From: Scatosoma sp964504025
Lineage (GTDB): Bacteria > Bacillota > Clostridia > Christensenellales > Borkfalkiaceae
Reading direction: 5' to 3'
NCBI GenBank assembly: GCA_964504025.1
Contig: CAZDCO010000026.1
Coordinates: 1 to 17,154, forward strand
DNA: 17,154 nt
Shown here: in pieces, positions 5,895 through 13,884 of the stretch
Layout of the letters: every line of letters begins with the position of its first letter
Position numbering within the stretch: position 1 is the stretch's first letter
Translations under genes and position numbers: made by a program
The notes under the pieces: model-generated
The model's database searches: none
Told to the model about the DNA's origin: nothing
Seen by the model: only the letters and a program-made list of their open reading frames with translations

Positions 5895-6458
5895 ATGTAT
5901 CTTATCGTAGGACTCGGCAATCCCGAAAAACAATACGAGAAAACCTTTCATAACATGGGGTTTATCGCCGTGGGGGACGCGGCGGAGCGTTGCAACGCAA
6001 AATTTAAGAAAAAGGAATGTGAAGCTTCGGTCGCCGAGGCGTTTATCGGCGGCGAAAAGGTAATTTTCGCGCGCCCGTTGACGTATATGAACAATTCGGG
6101 CAGAGCGGTGAAACAGTTGATGGCGAAGTATAAAATCGATCCGTCGCAACTGTTGGTGATCTACGACGATTACGACCTGCCCAAAGGCAAAGTACGTATC
6201 CGCGCGAGCGGTAGCGCAGGCACGCATAACGGTATGCGTAGCGTAATCGCGGAAACGGGTTTGACGAATTTCGCCCGTATCCGTATCGGCATCAAGGACG
6301 AAGAAGTGCGGATTCCCATTATCAATTACGTGCTTTCCGAGGTGAGAAAGGACGATTATACGTTGTTTGCGGACGCTTGTGCGAAGGCAGGCGAAGCCGC
6401 CGCTGCGTTTGCGAGCGGCACGGATATTGAAAAGGTAATGTGTCAATTTAACGGATAA
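5895..6458 (+). CDS. pth: Peptidyl-tRNA hydrolase
   Basis: A 187-residue Pth1-type esterase that frees tRNA from peptidyl-tRNA dropped by stalled ribosomes. The N-terminal VGLGNP, catalytic His19, and tRNA/peptide-binding Asn9, Asn66 (YMNNSG), Asp91 (YDDYDLP) and Asn112 (THNG) are all present. The usual TRHN around the catalytic His reads TFHN here. The ATG has the SD AAAGGAAG 6 nt upstream. In B. subtilis this gene is spoVC and follows prs and ctc; here ctc is missing. The 7-nt gap to mfd implies a shared transcript. Its promoter is unclear because a strong terminator stands just upstream. Confidence 0.96.
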   Translation: MYLIVGLGNPEKQYEKTFHNMGFIAVGDAAERCNAKFKKKECEASVAEAFIGGEKVIFARPLTYMNNSGRAVKQLMAKYKIDPSQLLVIYDDYDLPKGKVRIRASGSAGTHNGMRSVIAETGLTNFARIRIGIKDEEVRIPIINYVLSEVRKDDYTLFADACAKAGEAAAAFASGTDIEKVMCQFNG

Positions 6459-6465
6459 CGACGGA

Positions 6466-9400
6466 ATGAAACGCAATTTTTTCACTTTTGACAACTTGGG
6501 AGGGGAATTTCCCTCGTTACGGGACGAACTCCGCCGCGGTACGCCGACGGCGGTTTTCGGCGTTTCCGATAGCCTGAAATATATGCTCGCCGCCGTTATG
6601 GAATCGCCCGTCGTCTACGTGGTTGCCGACGGAGTAACCGCGCGCCGCGCCGCGCAAAATATTCGCGCGCTCTCCGGGAAACGAGTGGAAATTCTTGCGG
6701 CGAAAGACGAAGTTTTGCTCTATCGTAAAGCACTCTCCAAAGACGCGTTGTTCCGCCGTTTGAACGGTATTCACGCGCTTTATAGCGGTTGCGACGTCGT
6801 CGTGGCGGAGATCGACGCGCTGTTGCAAGCCTTTCCGAAACGCTTGCCGACGTTTACTTTGCGTGAAAACGAAGATTTTGACTTTCTTACGCTGCCGAAT
6901 TTGTTAACGAGTATGGGGTATACCCGTTGTTTCGAGGTGGAATCGAAAGGCTCGTTTGCCATTCGCGGCGACATCTTGGATATTTATCCGATCAACGCCG
7001 AGCACCCTGCGCGCGTCGATTTCTTCGGGGATACCGTGGAGAAAATCAAGCCGTACGACGAAACGAACGGCAATAGACTGCCCACCGTGTCCGCGTTGGA
7101 GATCGTATCCGCTACGGACGTCGTCGTCAGTGAGGGGGACGTAGAGCGTATTCACGCGGCGTTAAAGGACGGCTTAAAAAGCTTTACCTCGTCGGAGTCG
7201 TATACGCGCGCCAAAGAGATTGCGGACGAAATCATTTCCGAACCGACGATTACTTCTTCGTACGCGTTGCCCTTGTTGGAAAACACGGTCGATTTCTTTT
7301 CCGTTTTTCCGAAGGACGGCGTGTTGGTATTCGACGAAAGCAAAACGATTTGGGATAAATGGAACGGGCTGCATAAGGAACATGAAGAGCGTTTTCGCCG
7401 TTTGAAAACGGGCGGCGAAGCGTTTGATTTTTGCTTGTCGCAATACGTGAATAAGGAACGCTTTTTAAGCGGCGTACAAGGGGTGCGGCGCGTGGCGTTG
7501 CAAACGTTTACGGGCAATCCGTTTTTCTTCGAGCCGTTAAAGATATATAATATCACGGCAACGCCGACGACGAAATATTTGAACGGTTTTCCCGTGCTGC
7601 TCACCGACCTGAAAAATTGGTTGCGCGGCGGTTATCGCGTACTACTTTTTTGCGGCGACGAAGCGCATGCGGTGAAGATGACGGAAAACTTGTCGGAGGC
7701 GTACCTTTCCACGACGAAGTTGGAGGACGAATTGTCCGAACAAAGCGGCGTGTGCGTGTTGAACGATACGCTCGATCGGGGCATGGTATTGCACTCTTGC
7801 AAAACCGCCGTCTTGGGCACGGGCGATCTCTACGTCAAAGCTCCCGACACGCGTCGTATTCGTCGTAAACGCGGCGAAATGTTTTCCGCGCCCGAAGTGG
7901 GCGACTTCGTCGTACACGAAACGCACGGTATCGGTAAGGTTGTCGGCACGAAAAAGATAGAAACGACGGACGGCACGAAAGAATACGTCGCGTTGTCGTA
8001 TAAGGACGGCGATATGCTGTATGTACCTGCGGAATGCATGGACGTACTTTCCAAATACGTCGGGGATAGCGATCCGACGCTTAGCAAAATCGGCGGTGCA
8101 GACTTTGAACGGGTAAAGGCGCGCGTCAAAGCTTCCTTGAAAAAGTTGGCATTTGATTTGAAACAACTGTACGCCGAACGTGCGGAAAATAAAGGGTACG
8201 CATTCCCTGAAAACGCGCCGTTCATGCAGGAGTTCGAGGACGCGTTCGAGTATGAACTCACGCCCGATCAAGCGGCGTCCGTCCAAGAGATCAAAGAGGA
8301 TATGCAAAGCCGAAAGGTAATGGATCGGTTACTTTGCGGCGACGTCGGCTTCGGTAAAACGGAAGTGGCGTTCCGCGCGGTCTATCTTTGCGTTTTGGCA
8401 GGCAAACAAGCGGCGTTGATGTGTCCGAGTACGGTCTTGTGCCGTCAGCATTTCCAAACGGCGCAAAAACGCTTTGCCGAATTCGGCGTGCGTATCGCTA
8501 CGCTCAATCGTTTTAATACGCCGAAAGAAACGGAGAAGATATTGTCCGATTTACAGTCGGGAAAAATAGACTTCGTAATCGGTACGCATCGACTGCTCTC
8601 CAAGGACGTGGCGTTCCGAGATTTGGGCTTGCTCGTGTTGGACGAAGAACAACGATTCGGCGTGGAACACAAAGAGCGGATCAAACACTTGCGGAAGAAT
8701 ATCGATTGTTTGACGATGACGGCAACGCCCATTCCTCGCACGTTGCACATGTCCTTGTCGGGAATTCGGGATATTTCCACGATCCATACGCCGCCCGTGG
8801 AACGGTTGCCCGTGCAAACGTACGTCGTTGAAGAAACGGAAACGCTGATTCGCGACGCCTGTATCCGCGAACTTTCTCGCGGCGGTCAGGTATTTATTTT
8901 GTATAACAAAGTGGAGAGTATTTTCACCTTTGCGGCAACGGTGCGTCGTATCCTTCCGGAAGCGACGTTCTCCGTCGCGCACGGCAGAATGGATAAAAAC
9001 ACCCTTGAAAACGCCGTGCTCGATTTCTACGGCGGTAAGACGGATATTTTGATCACGACCACGATCATTGAAAACGGAGTGGACTTGCCGAACGCGAATA
9101 CGATTATCGTAATCGATAGCGATAAACTCGGTATTTCTCAACTCTATCAGTTGAAAGGACGGGTAGGGCGCGGCGCAAGGCTCGCGCACGCCTATTTTAC
9201 CTTTAAGCCCGAACGGGTGATGACGCAAAACGCTTCCGCGCGGTTGAAGGCGATTATGGAATTCACAGAGCTGGGTTCGGGGTATAAGCTCGCCATGCGC
9301 GATTTGGAAATTCGCGGTGCGGGCAACGTTTTGGGGGCGGAACAGTACGGACACATGGATAAAGTGGGTTACGAGCTGTACGCAAAACTACTCAAAGAAG

Positions 9401-9873
9401 AGTTGACGGGCGAGCATTACGAAGAAGTGGAACTCGACGTTCGCGCTAACGCCTATATATCCGAAAAATATATCGAATCGTCCGCAGGGCGGTTGGATAC
9501 CTATAAGCAAATCGCGGAAATTCAAACGATTGCCGATTATAAACGGGTATACGCTTCTTTGGAAGATACGTACGGCACGGTGCCGCGCGCAGTGGAAAAC
9601 TTGATGGTCATTGCCGTTTTGAAACGGTACGCTATGAAATTCCACGTCAATAAAATTTCGGTCGATTCGGGGTTGGGCGCGCTGCAATTCGGCTCGCTTG
9701 ACTTCTTAAAGGATAAATGTATGCAAGCCGCCTTGGATAAATACGCATCGGAAACGCGCTTGAATATGACGGAAGCACCCGTCGTCGAGTTTACGAAAGG
9801 GCGCGGCGCGGCGGAAATTATGGCGCAAATGACGAAATTTTTGAAATTTGCTTTAACTTTCACCGCATTATAA
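6466..9873 (+). CDS. mfd: Transcription-repair coupling factor Mfd
   Basis: A 1135-residue ATP-dependent DNA translocase that pushes stalled RNA polymerase off lesions and recruits UvrA. The UvrB-like N-terminal part (about 1-420) includes FAIRGDILDIYP near residues 165-175. The RNA polymerase-interacting domain starts at GDFVVHETHGIGKVVG (about 479-494). The RecG-like motor follows: Walker A GDVGFGKT (625-632), DEEQ (726-729), TATPIPRTLHMSLSGIRD, and motif VI QLKGRVGRG (895-903). The translocation motif and C-terminal autoinhibitory domain follow. The protein is slightly shorter than the 1177-residue B. subtilis Mfd. The SD is weak (ACGGA directly before ATG), so initiation probably depends on ribosomes ending at pth 7 nt upstream. 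No terminator follows. Confidence 0.97.
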   Translation: MKRNFFTFDNLGGEFPSLRDELRRGTPTAVFGVSDSLKYMLAAVMESPVVYVVADGVTARRAAQNIRALSGKRVEILAAKDEVLLYRKALSKDALFRRLNGIHALYSGCDVVVAEIDALLQAFPKRLPTFTLRENEDFDFLTLPNLLTSMGYTRCFEVESKGSFAIRGDILDIYPINAEHPARVDFFGDTVEKIKPYDETNGNRLPTVSALEIVSATDVVVSEGDVERIHAALKDGLKSFTSSESYTRAKEIADEIISEPTITSSYALPLLENTVDFFSVFPKDGVLVFDESKTIWDKWNGLHKEHEERFRRLKTGGEAFDFCLSQYVNKERFLSGVQGVRRVALQTFTGNPFFFEPLKIYNITATPTTKYLNGFPVLLTDLKNWLRGGYRVLLFCGDEAHAVKMTENLSEAYLSTTKLEDELSEQSGVCVLNDTLDRGMVLHSCKTAVLGTGDLYVKAPDTRRIRRKRGEMFSAPEVGDFVVHETHGIGKVVGTKKIETTDGTKEYVALSYKDGDMLYVPAECMDVLSKYVGDSDPTLSKIGGADFERVKARVKASLKKLAFDLKQLYAERAENKGYAFPENAPFMQEFEDAFEYELTPDQAASVQEIKEDMQSRKVMDRLLCGDVGFGKTEVAFRAVYLCVLAGKQAALMCPSTVLCRQHFQTAQKRFAEFGVRIATLNRFNTPKETEKILSDLQSGKIDFVIGTHRLLSKDVAFRDLGLLVLDEEQRFGVEHKERIKHLRKNIDCLTMTATPIPRTLHMSLSGIRDISTIHTPPVERLPVQTYVVEETETLIRDACIRELSRGGQVFILYNKVESIFTFAATVRRILPEATFSVAHGRMDKNTLENAVLDFYGGKTDILITTTIIENGVDLPNANTIIVIDSDKLGISQLYQLKGRVGRGARLAHAYFTFKPERVMTQNASARLKAIMEFTELGSGYKLAMRDLEIRGAGNVLGAEQYGHMDKVGYELYAKLLKEELTGEHYEEVELDVRANAYISEKYIESSAGRLDTYKQIAEIQTIADYKRVYASLEDTYGTVPRAVENLMVIAVLKRYAMKFHVNKISVDSGLGALQFGSLDFLKDKCMQAALDKYASETRLNMTEAPVVEFTKGRGAAEIMAQMTKFLKFALTFTAL

Positions 9874-9884
9874 GGGAAAAACGT

Positions 9885-9913
9885 TTGCAATTTACGAAAA
9901 AATCGGTTATAAT
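9885..9913 (+). promoter_or_regulatory. Sigma-A promoter of the PrsA-like lipoprotein gene
   Basis: -35 TTGCAA (9885-9890) and -10 TATAAT (9908-9913) have a 17-bp spacer, and the promoter starts 12 nt after the mfd stop. A start near 9920 would give a leader of about 70 nt. Confidence 0.75.
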
Positions 9914-9973
9914 AAAACATAATGAGCGTAAAAGGGTGTAATGCGCCTTTTTGCGCCACGTAAACACGATACG

Positions 9974-9990
9974 AAAATCGGAGCGATTTT
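9974..9990 (+). promoter_or_regulatory. Hairpin holding the Shine-Dalgarno of the PrsA-like gene
   Basis: AAAATCG (9974-9980) pairs perfectly with CGATTTT (9984-9990) around the loop GAG. The stem ends at the base before the ATG (9991). The only Shine-Dalgarno candidate, GGAG (9980-9983), is the loop plus the closing pair. Four A-U pairs make the base of the stem weak, so folding would be marginal and could be sensitive to temperature or to a bound factor. Confidence 0.5.
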
Positions 9991-12114
9991 ATGAGCAAGA
10001 AAAATACGGCAAAAAAGACTACGGCTATATTCCTCACGCTGGCAACGGCGGTCGGGGTGGCAGGTTGTAACTTTATCGTTGCGGACGCGGAGCGCGATAT
10101 GGCGCAAACGGTGGCGACGGTAAACGTTTCCGAACAACTGAAAAAAGACGACGAATTGCGCGGCGTGTCCACCGACGTGCAAACTTTGATCGATAAGGGC
10201 TACTTGTCCGCTTCGATCCCCAAGCGCGATTTGGTTGCGTCCTTCTTGACGGCGGGTATCACGTACGTACAAAGCTACGGTTATACGTATACCGACACTT
10301 TCAATATGTTGATGGACGGATTGGTAAACCGTAAGATGCTCACGCAGTACGTCGTGGCGTATAAGTTGAGTAATACGGACAAATACGACGTTACGTTGGA
10401 TGGTTGTATGACGTACGTCAACGACGCAATCACCGCGGAAGAGGCGAACCAGGACAAAACGTTGTATAATATCTACAACGCAAATCGCGAATATTTGGCG
10501 TTAAAATACTTCCTGACGGAAGGCAAGAGCGGCGAGGAAAATATGCGCGCGTATAACGAAGCGGAATACACCTTGCGCTATTCGATCAATAGCTCCCTCG
10601 ATTCGGCGGAAGCAAACTACGTTACGACGGAGGACGATACGCACACGCACGATACGACGCGTACCACGCCTACGAACGCGAACGTGAAATCTTCCGAATA
10701 TTATCCGATCAGCGGCGATTCGATCGATTATCAAGTATATACGGGACGTAACGACGCGACGGACTGCGGCGAATACGAAACGATAGACGGTTCGACGAAG
10801 ACTTCGCGTAAGAAGGCGTATAACGCGTTCTTGACGAACTTGCAAAGCTACGGTTTGATCGGCGAAAACGAAGATACCGCGGACGTTACGAAATTGAATT
10901 ATTACTATTTTGAATTGACGAATACGCTCGGTCAAAAACTGATCAGCGAATACGCGGAAGAGTTGGAAGAAACGGCGATTAGCAATTATACCGACGAGGA
11001 AGCGGCAGCCGATTACGCCCGTCTTTTGGCGGCGCAAGAGCAAACGTATTCGACGGACGCAACGGCGTTCGATACCGCGCTCGACAGCGTTTCCGACCGT
11101 TCGTTCGTGTTGTACGGTTTGGACGGTTTCGGCTTCGTGTATAACATTTTGTTGCCCTTCTCGGCAAGTCAAAACTTGGCGTACACGGCGGCGAAAAACA
11201 AATTCGGCGACGATCAAGAAGCGATCTATAAAGCTCGTGAAGAAATTTTGAACGGCGTAAAAGCAACCGACTTGCGCGAGGCATGGTTCTGCGCGGACAA
11301 CGAGGACGAACATTACGCGTATAAGACGGAAGACGATAAATATTTGTTCTTCAAAAACACGACGGATACCAAGGACGAATACGAAAAGCTTTCGCATTAT
11401 CTCGGTCAATATCCGTATAACGGCACGGTAACTGGCGGCGAAGGGGACGAAGAATATTCGTTCACGCCGAACAAAGTGGGTATTAACGATTTTATCGATA
11501 TCTTTACGGGCTACGTTGAAACGGCTTCCGGAAAGACGGTAAGCGGCGCGTACGGTGCTTCCTACGGCGGCGCAACCAACTATATCGACGGCGAAGATAC
11601 CAATTACGATAAATTTATCTACTATTCGGGTAAAGTCAACCTGGAACAAACGGCTGCGAAAGACTATTTCAACCGTGAAACGGACGCGTATAAAGCGTTG
11701 TCGGCTGTAAACGAATTGATGTTCGCGTACAGCACCGATACGGCTTGCTTGAACACCTATATGGGCTACGTCGTTGCACCCGATAAGACGGACTTCGTTC
11801 CGGAGTTTGAATACGCGGCACAAAAAGCGGTGGCTGGCGGCGTCGGTTCGTACGTAGTCGTGCCTTCCGATTACGGCTGGCATATCATTTACTGTTCGTT
11901 CGTGTATGGCGACGGCGAAGTGTACGGCGGTTATAACGCGGCAGAAAAGGAAGTTGAGGGAACGTTCTCGTATACCTTCTACGAAGCGTTGAAAGCGAAC
12001 GTTGCGTCCACGACGGTAACGAACAAGCAAAACCAAATTTTGAACGATTATAAAAATTCGGCGACACTGCATACGAAAGCGTATCAAGACTTGTTAGATC
12101 TTGATAAACAATAA
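9991..12114 (+). CDS. Large PrsA/SurA-like foldase lipoprotein (divergent parvulin domain)
   Basis: A 707-residue exported lipoprotein. A basic N-terminus and hydrophobic core lead to the lipobox VAGC with Cys26. Residues about 38-121 look like a SurA/PrsA N-terminal chaperone domain: VATVNVSEQLKKDD at the start and MDGLVNRKMLTQYV, similar to the family's LIDRKLL helix, at the end. Near the C-terminus, FAYSTD, PEFEYAAQKAVAGGVGSYVV and YGWHIIYCS (about 628-636) fit the second half of a parvulin prolyl-isomerase domain. The first parvulin strand (SHIL-type) is not recognisable, so isomerase activity is uncertain. The middle 400 residues are rich in Tyr, Asp, Thr and Ala and I do not recognise them. 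PrsA lipoproteins are usually 280-350 residues, so this one is about twice as long. A foldase gene after mfd is common in clostridia. Confidence 0.75.
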   Translation: MSKKNTAKKTTAIFLTLATAVGVAGCNFIVADAERDMAQTVATVNVSEQLKKDDELRGVSTDVQTLIDKGYLSASIPKRDLVASFLTAGITYVQSYGYTYTDTFNMLMDGLVNRKMLTQYVVAYKLSNTDKYDVTLDGCMTYVNDAITAEEANQDKTLYNIYNANREYLALKYFLTEGKSGEENMRAYNEAEYTLRYSINSSLDSAEANYVTTEDDTHTHDTTRTTPTNANVKSSEYYPISGDSIDYQVYTGRNDATDCGEYETIDGSTKTSRKKAYNAFLTNLQSYGLIGENEDTADVTKLNYYYFELTNTLGQKLISEYAEELEETAISNYTDEEAAADYARLLAAQEQTYSTDATAFDTALDSVSDRSFVLYGLDGFGFVYNILLPFSASQNLAYTAAKNKFGDDQEAIYKAREEILNGVKATDLREAWFCADNEDEHYAYKTEDDKYLFFKNTTDTKDEYEKLSHYLGQYPYNGTVTGGEGDEEYSFTPNKVGINDFIDIFTGYVETASGKTVSGAYGASYGGATNYIDGEDTNYDKFIYYSGKVNLEQTAAKDYFNRETDAYKALSAVNELMFAYSTDTACLNTYMGYVVAPDKTDFVPEFEYAAQKAVAGGVGSYVVVPSDYGWHIIYCSFVYGDGEVYGGYNAAEKEVEGTFSYTFYEALKANVASTTVTNKQNQILNDYKNSATLHTKAYQDLLDLDKQ

Positions 12115-12122
12115 AGCAAGTG

Positions 12123-12163
12123 AAAAACCCCGACTGTTGAATGTTTCGCGGTCGGGGATTTTT
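12123..12163 (+). terminator. Intrinsic terminator after the PrsA-like gene
   Basis: CCCCGAC (12128-12134) pairs with GTCGGGG (12151-12157) over a 16-base loop, with A-run/T-run extension and a T tail. The Shine-Dalgarno of the next gene starts 2 nt after the tail. Confidence 0.85.
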
Positions 12164-12177
12164 ATGGGATAAGCTAT

Positions 12178-13539
12178 ATGGCAAGAATTAAACTTTCAGA
12201 ACGTTTCAATTACGGACGACTGTTCCGTTTCGTGCTACCGTCTATCGTGATGATGGTATTCGTTTCCGTTTACGGTATCGTGGACGGATTTTTCGTGTCT
12301 AACTACGTAGGCAAAATTCCTTTTGCCGCGCTGAACCTGATCTATCCGTTTATTATGATTTTGGGCTCGGTCGGCTTTATGCTCGGTACGGGCGGCAACG
12401 CCGTCGTTTCCAAGGCACTCGGTGCAGGCGATCCGAAACGCGCCAAAGAAATTTTCTCCATGCTCGTCTACGTGGCGATTGCCGTCGGCGTAGTACTCTC
12501 TATCGTGGGCGTGGCGATTGCACCGCTCGTAGCGCGTTGGTTTGCGTCCGGTGAAAAGGACTTAACCGCGGCGGAAATGGAAGAATTGATCGGCTGCTGT
12601 ACGACGTATGCGCGTATCATTTTGTCCGTGTTGCCTGCGTTTATGCTCCAAAACGCCTTCCAAGGCTTCTTCGTAACGGCGGAAAAACCTCGGTTGGGCT
12701 TGTTCGTTACCGTGGTGGCAGGCTGTACGAATATCTTGCTCGACTGGTTGTTCGTTGCGGTATTTCAGTTGAGGCTTGCAGGTGCGGCAGCGGCTACGGC
12801 GCTCAGTCAATGCGTCGGCGGATTGCTGCCCGTGCTCTACTTTGCTCGTAAAAACGATAGCTTGTTGCAACTCGGTAAGACGAAATTCGACGGGAAATTG
12901 CTCGTCAGCGTTTGTATCAACGGTATGTCGGAATTGATGACGAACATTTCTCTTTCCGTCGTTACGATCGTATACAACGCGCAACTGTTGCGGCTGATCG
13001 GCGGCTTGGACGGCGTTTCTGCATTCGGAATTATGCAATATATCGGTTTAATCTTCGTGGCGGCGTTCTTGGGATACTCGGTCGGCTGTGCGCCGATTAT
13101 CGGGTATAACTACGGCGCGCAAAATAAAGAGGAGTTGCAGAGCATTTCCAAAAAGAGTATCGCAATCACGGCGATTGCAGGCGTCGTAATGACGCTGATC
13201 GCGTGTATTTTTGCCCGTCCGTTGGCTTCGATTTTCACCAAAGGGGACGAGGAATTGCTGAAATTGACGACGGAAGGCATGCGCGTGTACGCCCTGAGTT
13301 TTTTGGTTTGCGGCTTCAACATCTTCGGTTCGGCGTTCTTCACTTCACTTTCCAACGGCGGCATTTCGCTTTTGATTTCCTTTTCGAGAACGTTCGTGTG
13401 CCAAATTATCGCCGTGCTCGTTTTGCCGCTCTTTATGGGCGTAATGGGCGTTTGGGCGTCTTTGTTTGCGGCGGAAAGCATTACGCTCGTGCTGACGACG
13501 TGGCTCTATTTTTCTCAAAAGAAGCGTTACGGCTACTAA
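12178..13539 (+). CDS. MATE family efflux transporter
   Basis: A 453-residue polytopic membrane protein with about 12 hydrophobic segments in two similar halves, as in MATE (multidrug and toxin extrusion) carriers of the MOP superfamily. Typical features are VYGIVDGFFVSNYVG in the first half, GTGGNAVVSKALGAGD after the second segment, and GCAPIIGYNYGAQ opening the second half, the pattern of MepA/NorM-like Na+ or H+ antiporters. The substrate cannot be told; cationic drugs and metabolites are usual. Polysaccharide flippases of the same superfamily occupy this place after mfd in B. subtilis (yabM), but the motifs here favour MATE. The SD TGGGAT (12165-12170) is 7 nt from the ATG. No separate promoter is visible, so expression may depend on read-through of the terminator just upstream. 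Confidence 0.9.
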   Translation: MARIKLSERFNYGRLFRFVLPSIVMMVFVSVYGIVDGFFVSNYVGKIPFAALNLIYPFIMILGSVGFMLGTGGNAVVSKALGAGDPKRAKEIFSMLVYVAIAVGVVLSIVGVAIAPLVARWFASGEKDLTAAEMEELIGCCTTYARIILSVLPAFMLQNAFQGFFVTAEKPRLGLFVTVVAGCTNILLDWLFVAVFQLRLAGAAAATALSQCVGGLLPVLYFARKNDSLLQLGKTKFDGKLLVSVCINGMSELMTNISLSVVTIVYNAQLLRLIGGLDGVSAFGIMQYIGLIFVAAFLGYSVGCAPIIGYNYGAQNKEELQSISKKSIAITAIAGVVMTLIACIFARPLASIFTKGDEELLKLTTEGMRVYALSFLVCGFNIFGSAFFTSLSNGGISLLISFSRTFVCQIIAVLVLPLFMGVMGVWASLFAAESITLVLTTWLYFSQKKRYGY

Positions 13540-13544
13540 ATCGG

Positions 13545-13581
13545 AAAAAATCTCAAAAAAAGTAAAAAAATCTTAAAAAAA
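13545..13581 (+). promoter_or_regulatory. Phased A-tracts (UP-like element) of the tRNA-Ala promoter
   Basis: Four A-runs of 6-7 bases start at 13545, 13555, 13564 and 13575, one per helical turn, and end 3 nt before the -35. Phased A-tracts bend DNA and act as UP elements for the polymerase alpha subunit at stable-RNA promoters. Confidence 0.65.
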
Positions 13582-13584
13582 GTA

Positions 13585-13613
13585 TTGACAAACGACGAAG
13601 AAAGCATTATAAT
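13585..13613 (+). promoter_or_regulatory. Perfect-consensus sigma-A promoter of tRNA-Ala
   Basis: TTGACA (13585-13590), a 17-bp spacer and TATAAT (13608-13613) match the consensus at all 12 positions. The start would be near 13620, leaving a leader of about 6 nt before the mature tRNA. Confidence 0.9.
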
Positions 13614-13625
13614 ATATAGTGCTTT

Positions 13626-13701
13626 GGGGTTATGGCTCAGTTGGTAGAGCGCCTCGTTCGCAACGAGGAGGCCAGCGGTTCGAATCCGCTTAGCTCCACC
13701 A
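13626..13701 (+). tRNA. tRNA-Ala (anticodon CGC)
   Basis: A complete 76-nt cloverleaf with encoded CCA. The anticodon stem CCTCG/CGAGG encloses TTCGCAA, giving CGC, which reads GCG (Ala). The acceptor stem GGGGTTA/TAGCTCC contains the G3-U70 wobble pair that AlaRS recognises, which confirms the identity. It has its own promoter and terminator, so it is monocistronic. Confidence 0.96.
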
Positions 13702-13737
13702 AAAATATCCATCGGTTACGCCGATGGATATTTTTTT
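13702..13737 (+). terminator. Strong intrinsic terminator of tRNA-Ala
   Basis: The 14-bp arms AAAATATCCATCGG (13702-13715) and CCGATGGATATTTT (13721-13734) are perfect, the loop is TTACG, and more T residues follow. It starts directly after the tRNA CCA. Confidence 0.93.
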
Positions 13738-13796
13738 ACGAAAGCGAATGTGAAAAAAATTTCATTATATTTTCATTTTCGACGATACGAAAGACA

Positions 13797-13825
13797 TTGA
13801 AAAATCTTGTGTTTTGTTGTATAAT
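13797..13825 (+). promoter_or_regulatory. Sigma-A promoter of the small lipoprotein gene
   Basis: -35 TTGAAA (13797-13802) and -10 TATAAT (13820-13825) have a 17-bp spacer. The leader would be about 50 nt. Confidence 0.75.
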
Positions 13826-13884
13826 CAATCCATAGTAAAAGGTTATAACAAATCTGATTATGCTCAATGCTTTGCGAGGTTGAT

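Noticed and set aside
9922..9963. 13-codon frame in the leader of the foldase gene, a possible leader peptide
   Set aside because: It has no Shine-Dalgarno, begins almost at the predicted transcript start, and shows no run of regulatory codons or attenuator hairpins.
10501..12087. Long open frame (528 codons) on the minus strand opposite the foldase gene
   Set aside because: The plus-strand gene rarely uses TTA, CTA and TCA codons, whose complements are the stop codons, so a long antisense frame arises for free. Its protein is Arg/Val/Phe-rich and looks like no family, and there is no SD or promoter.
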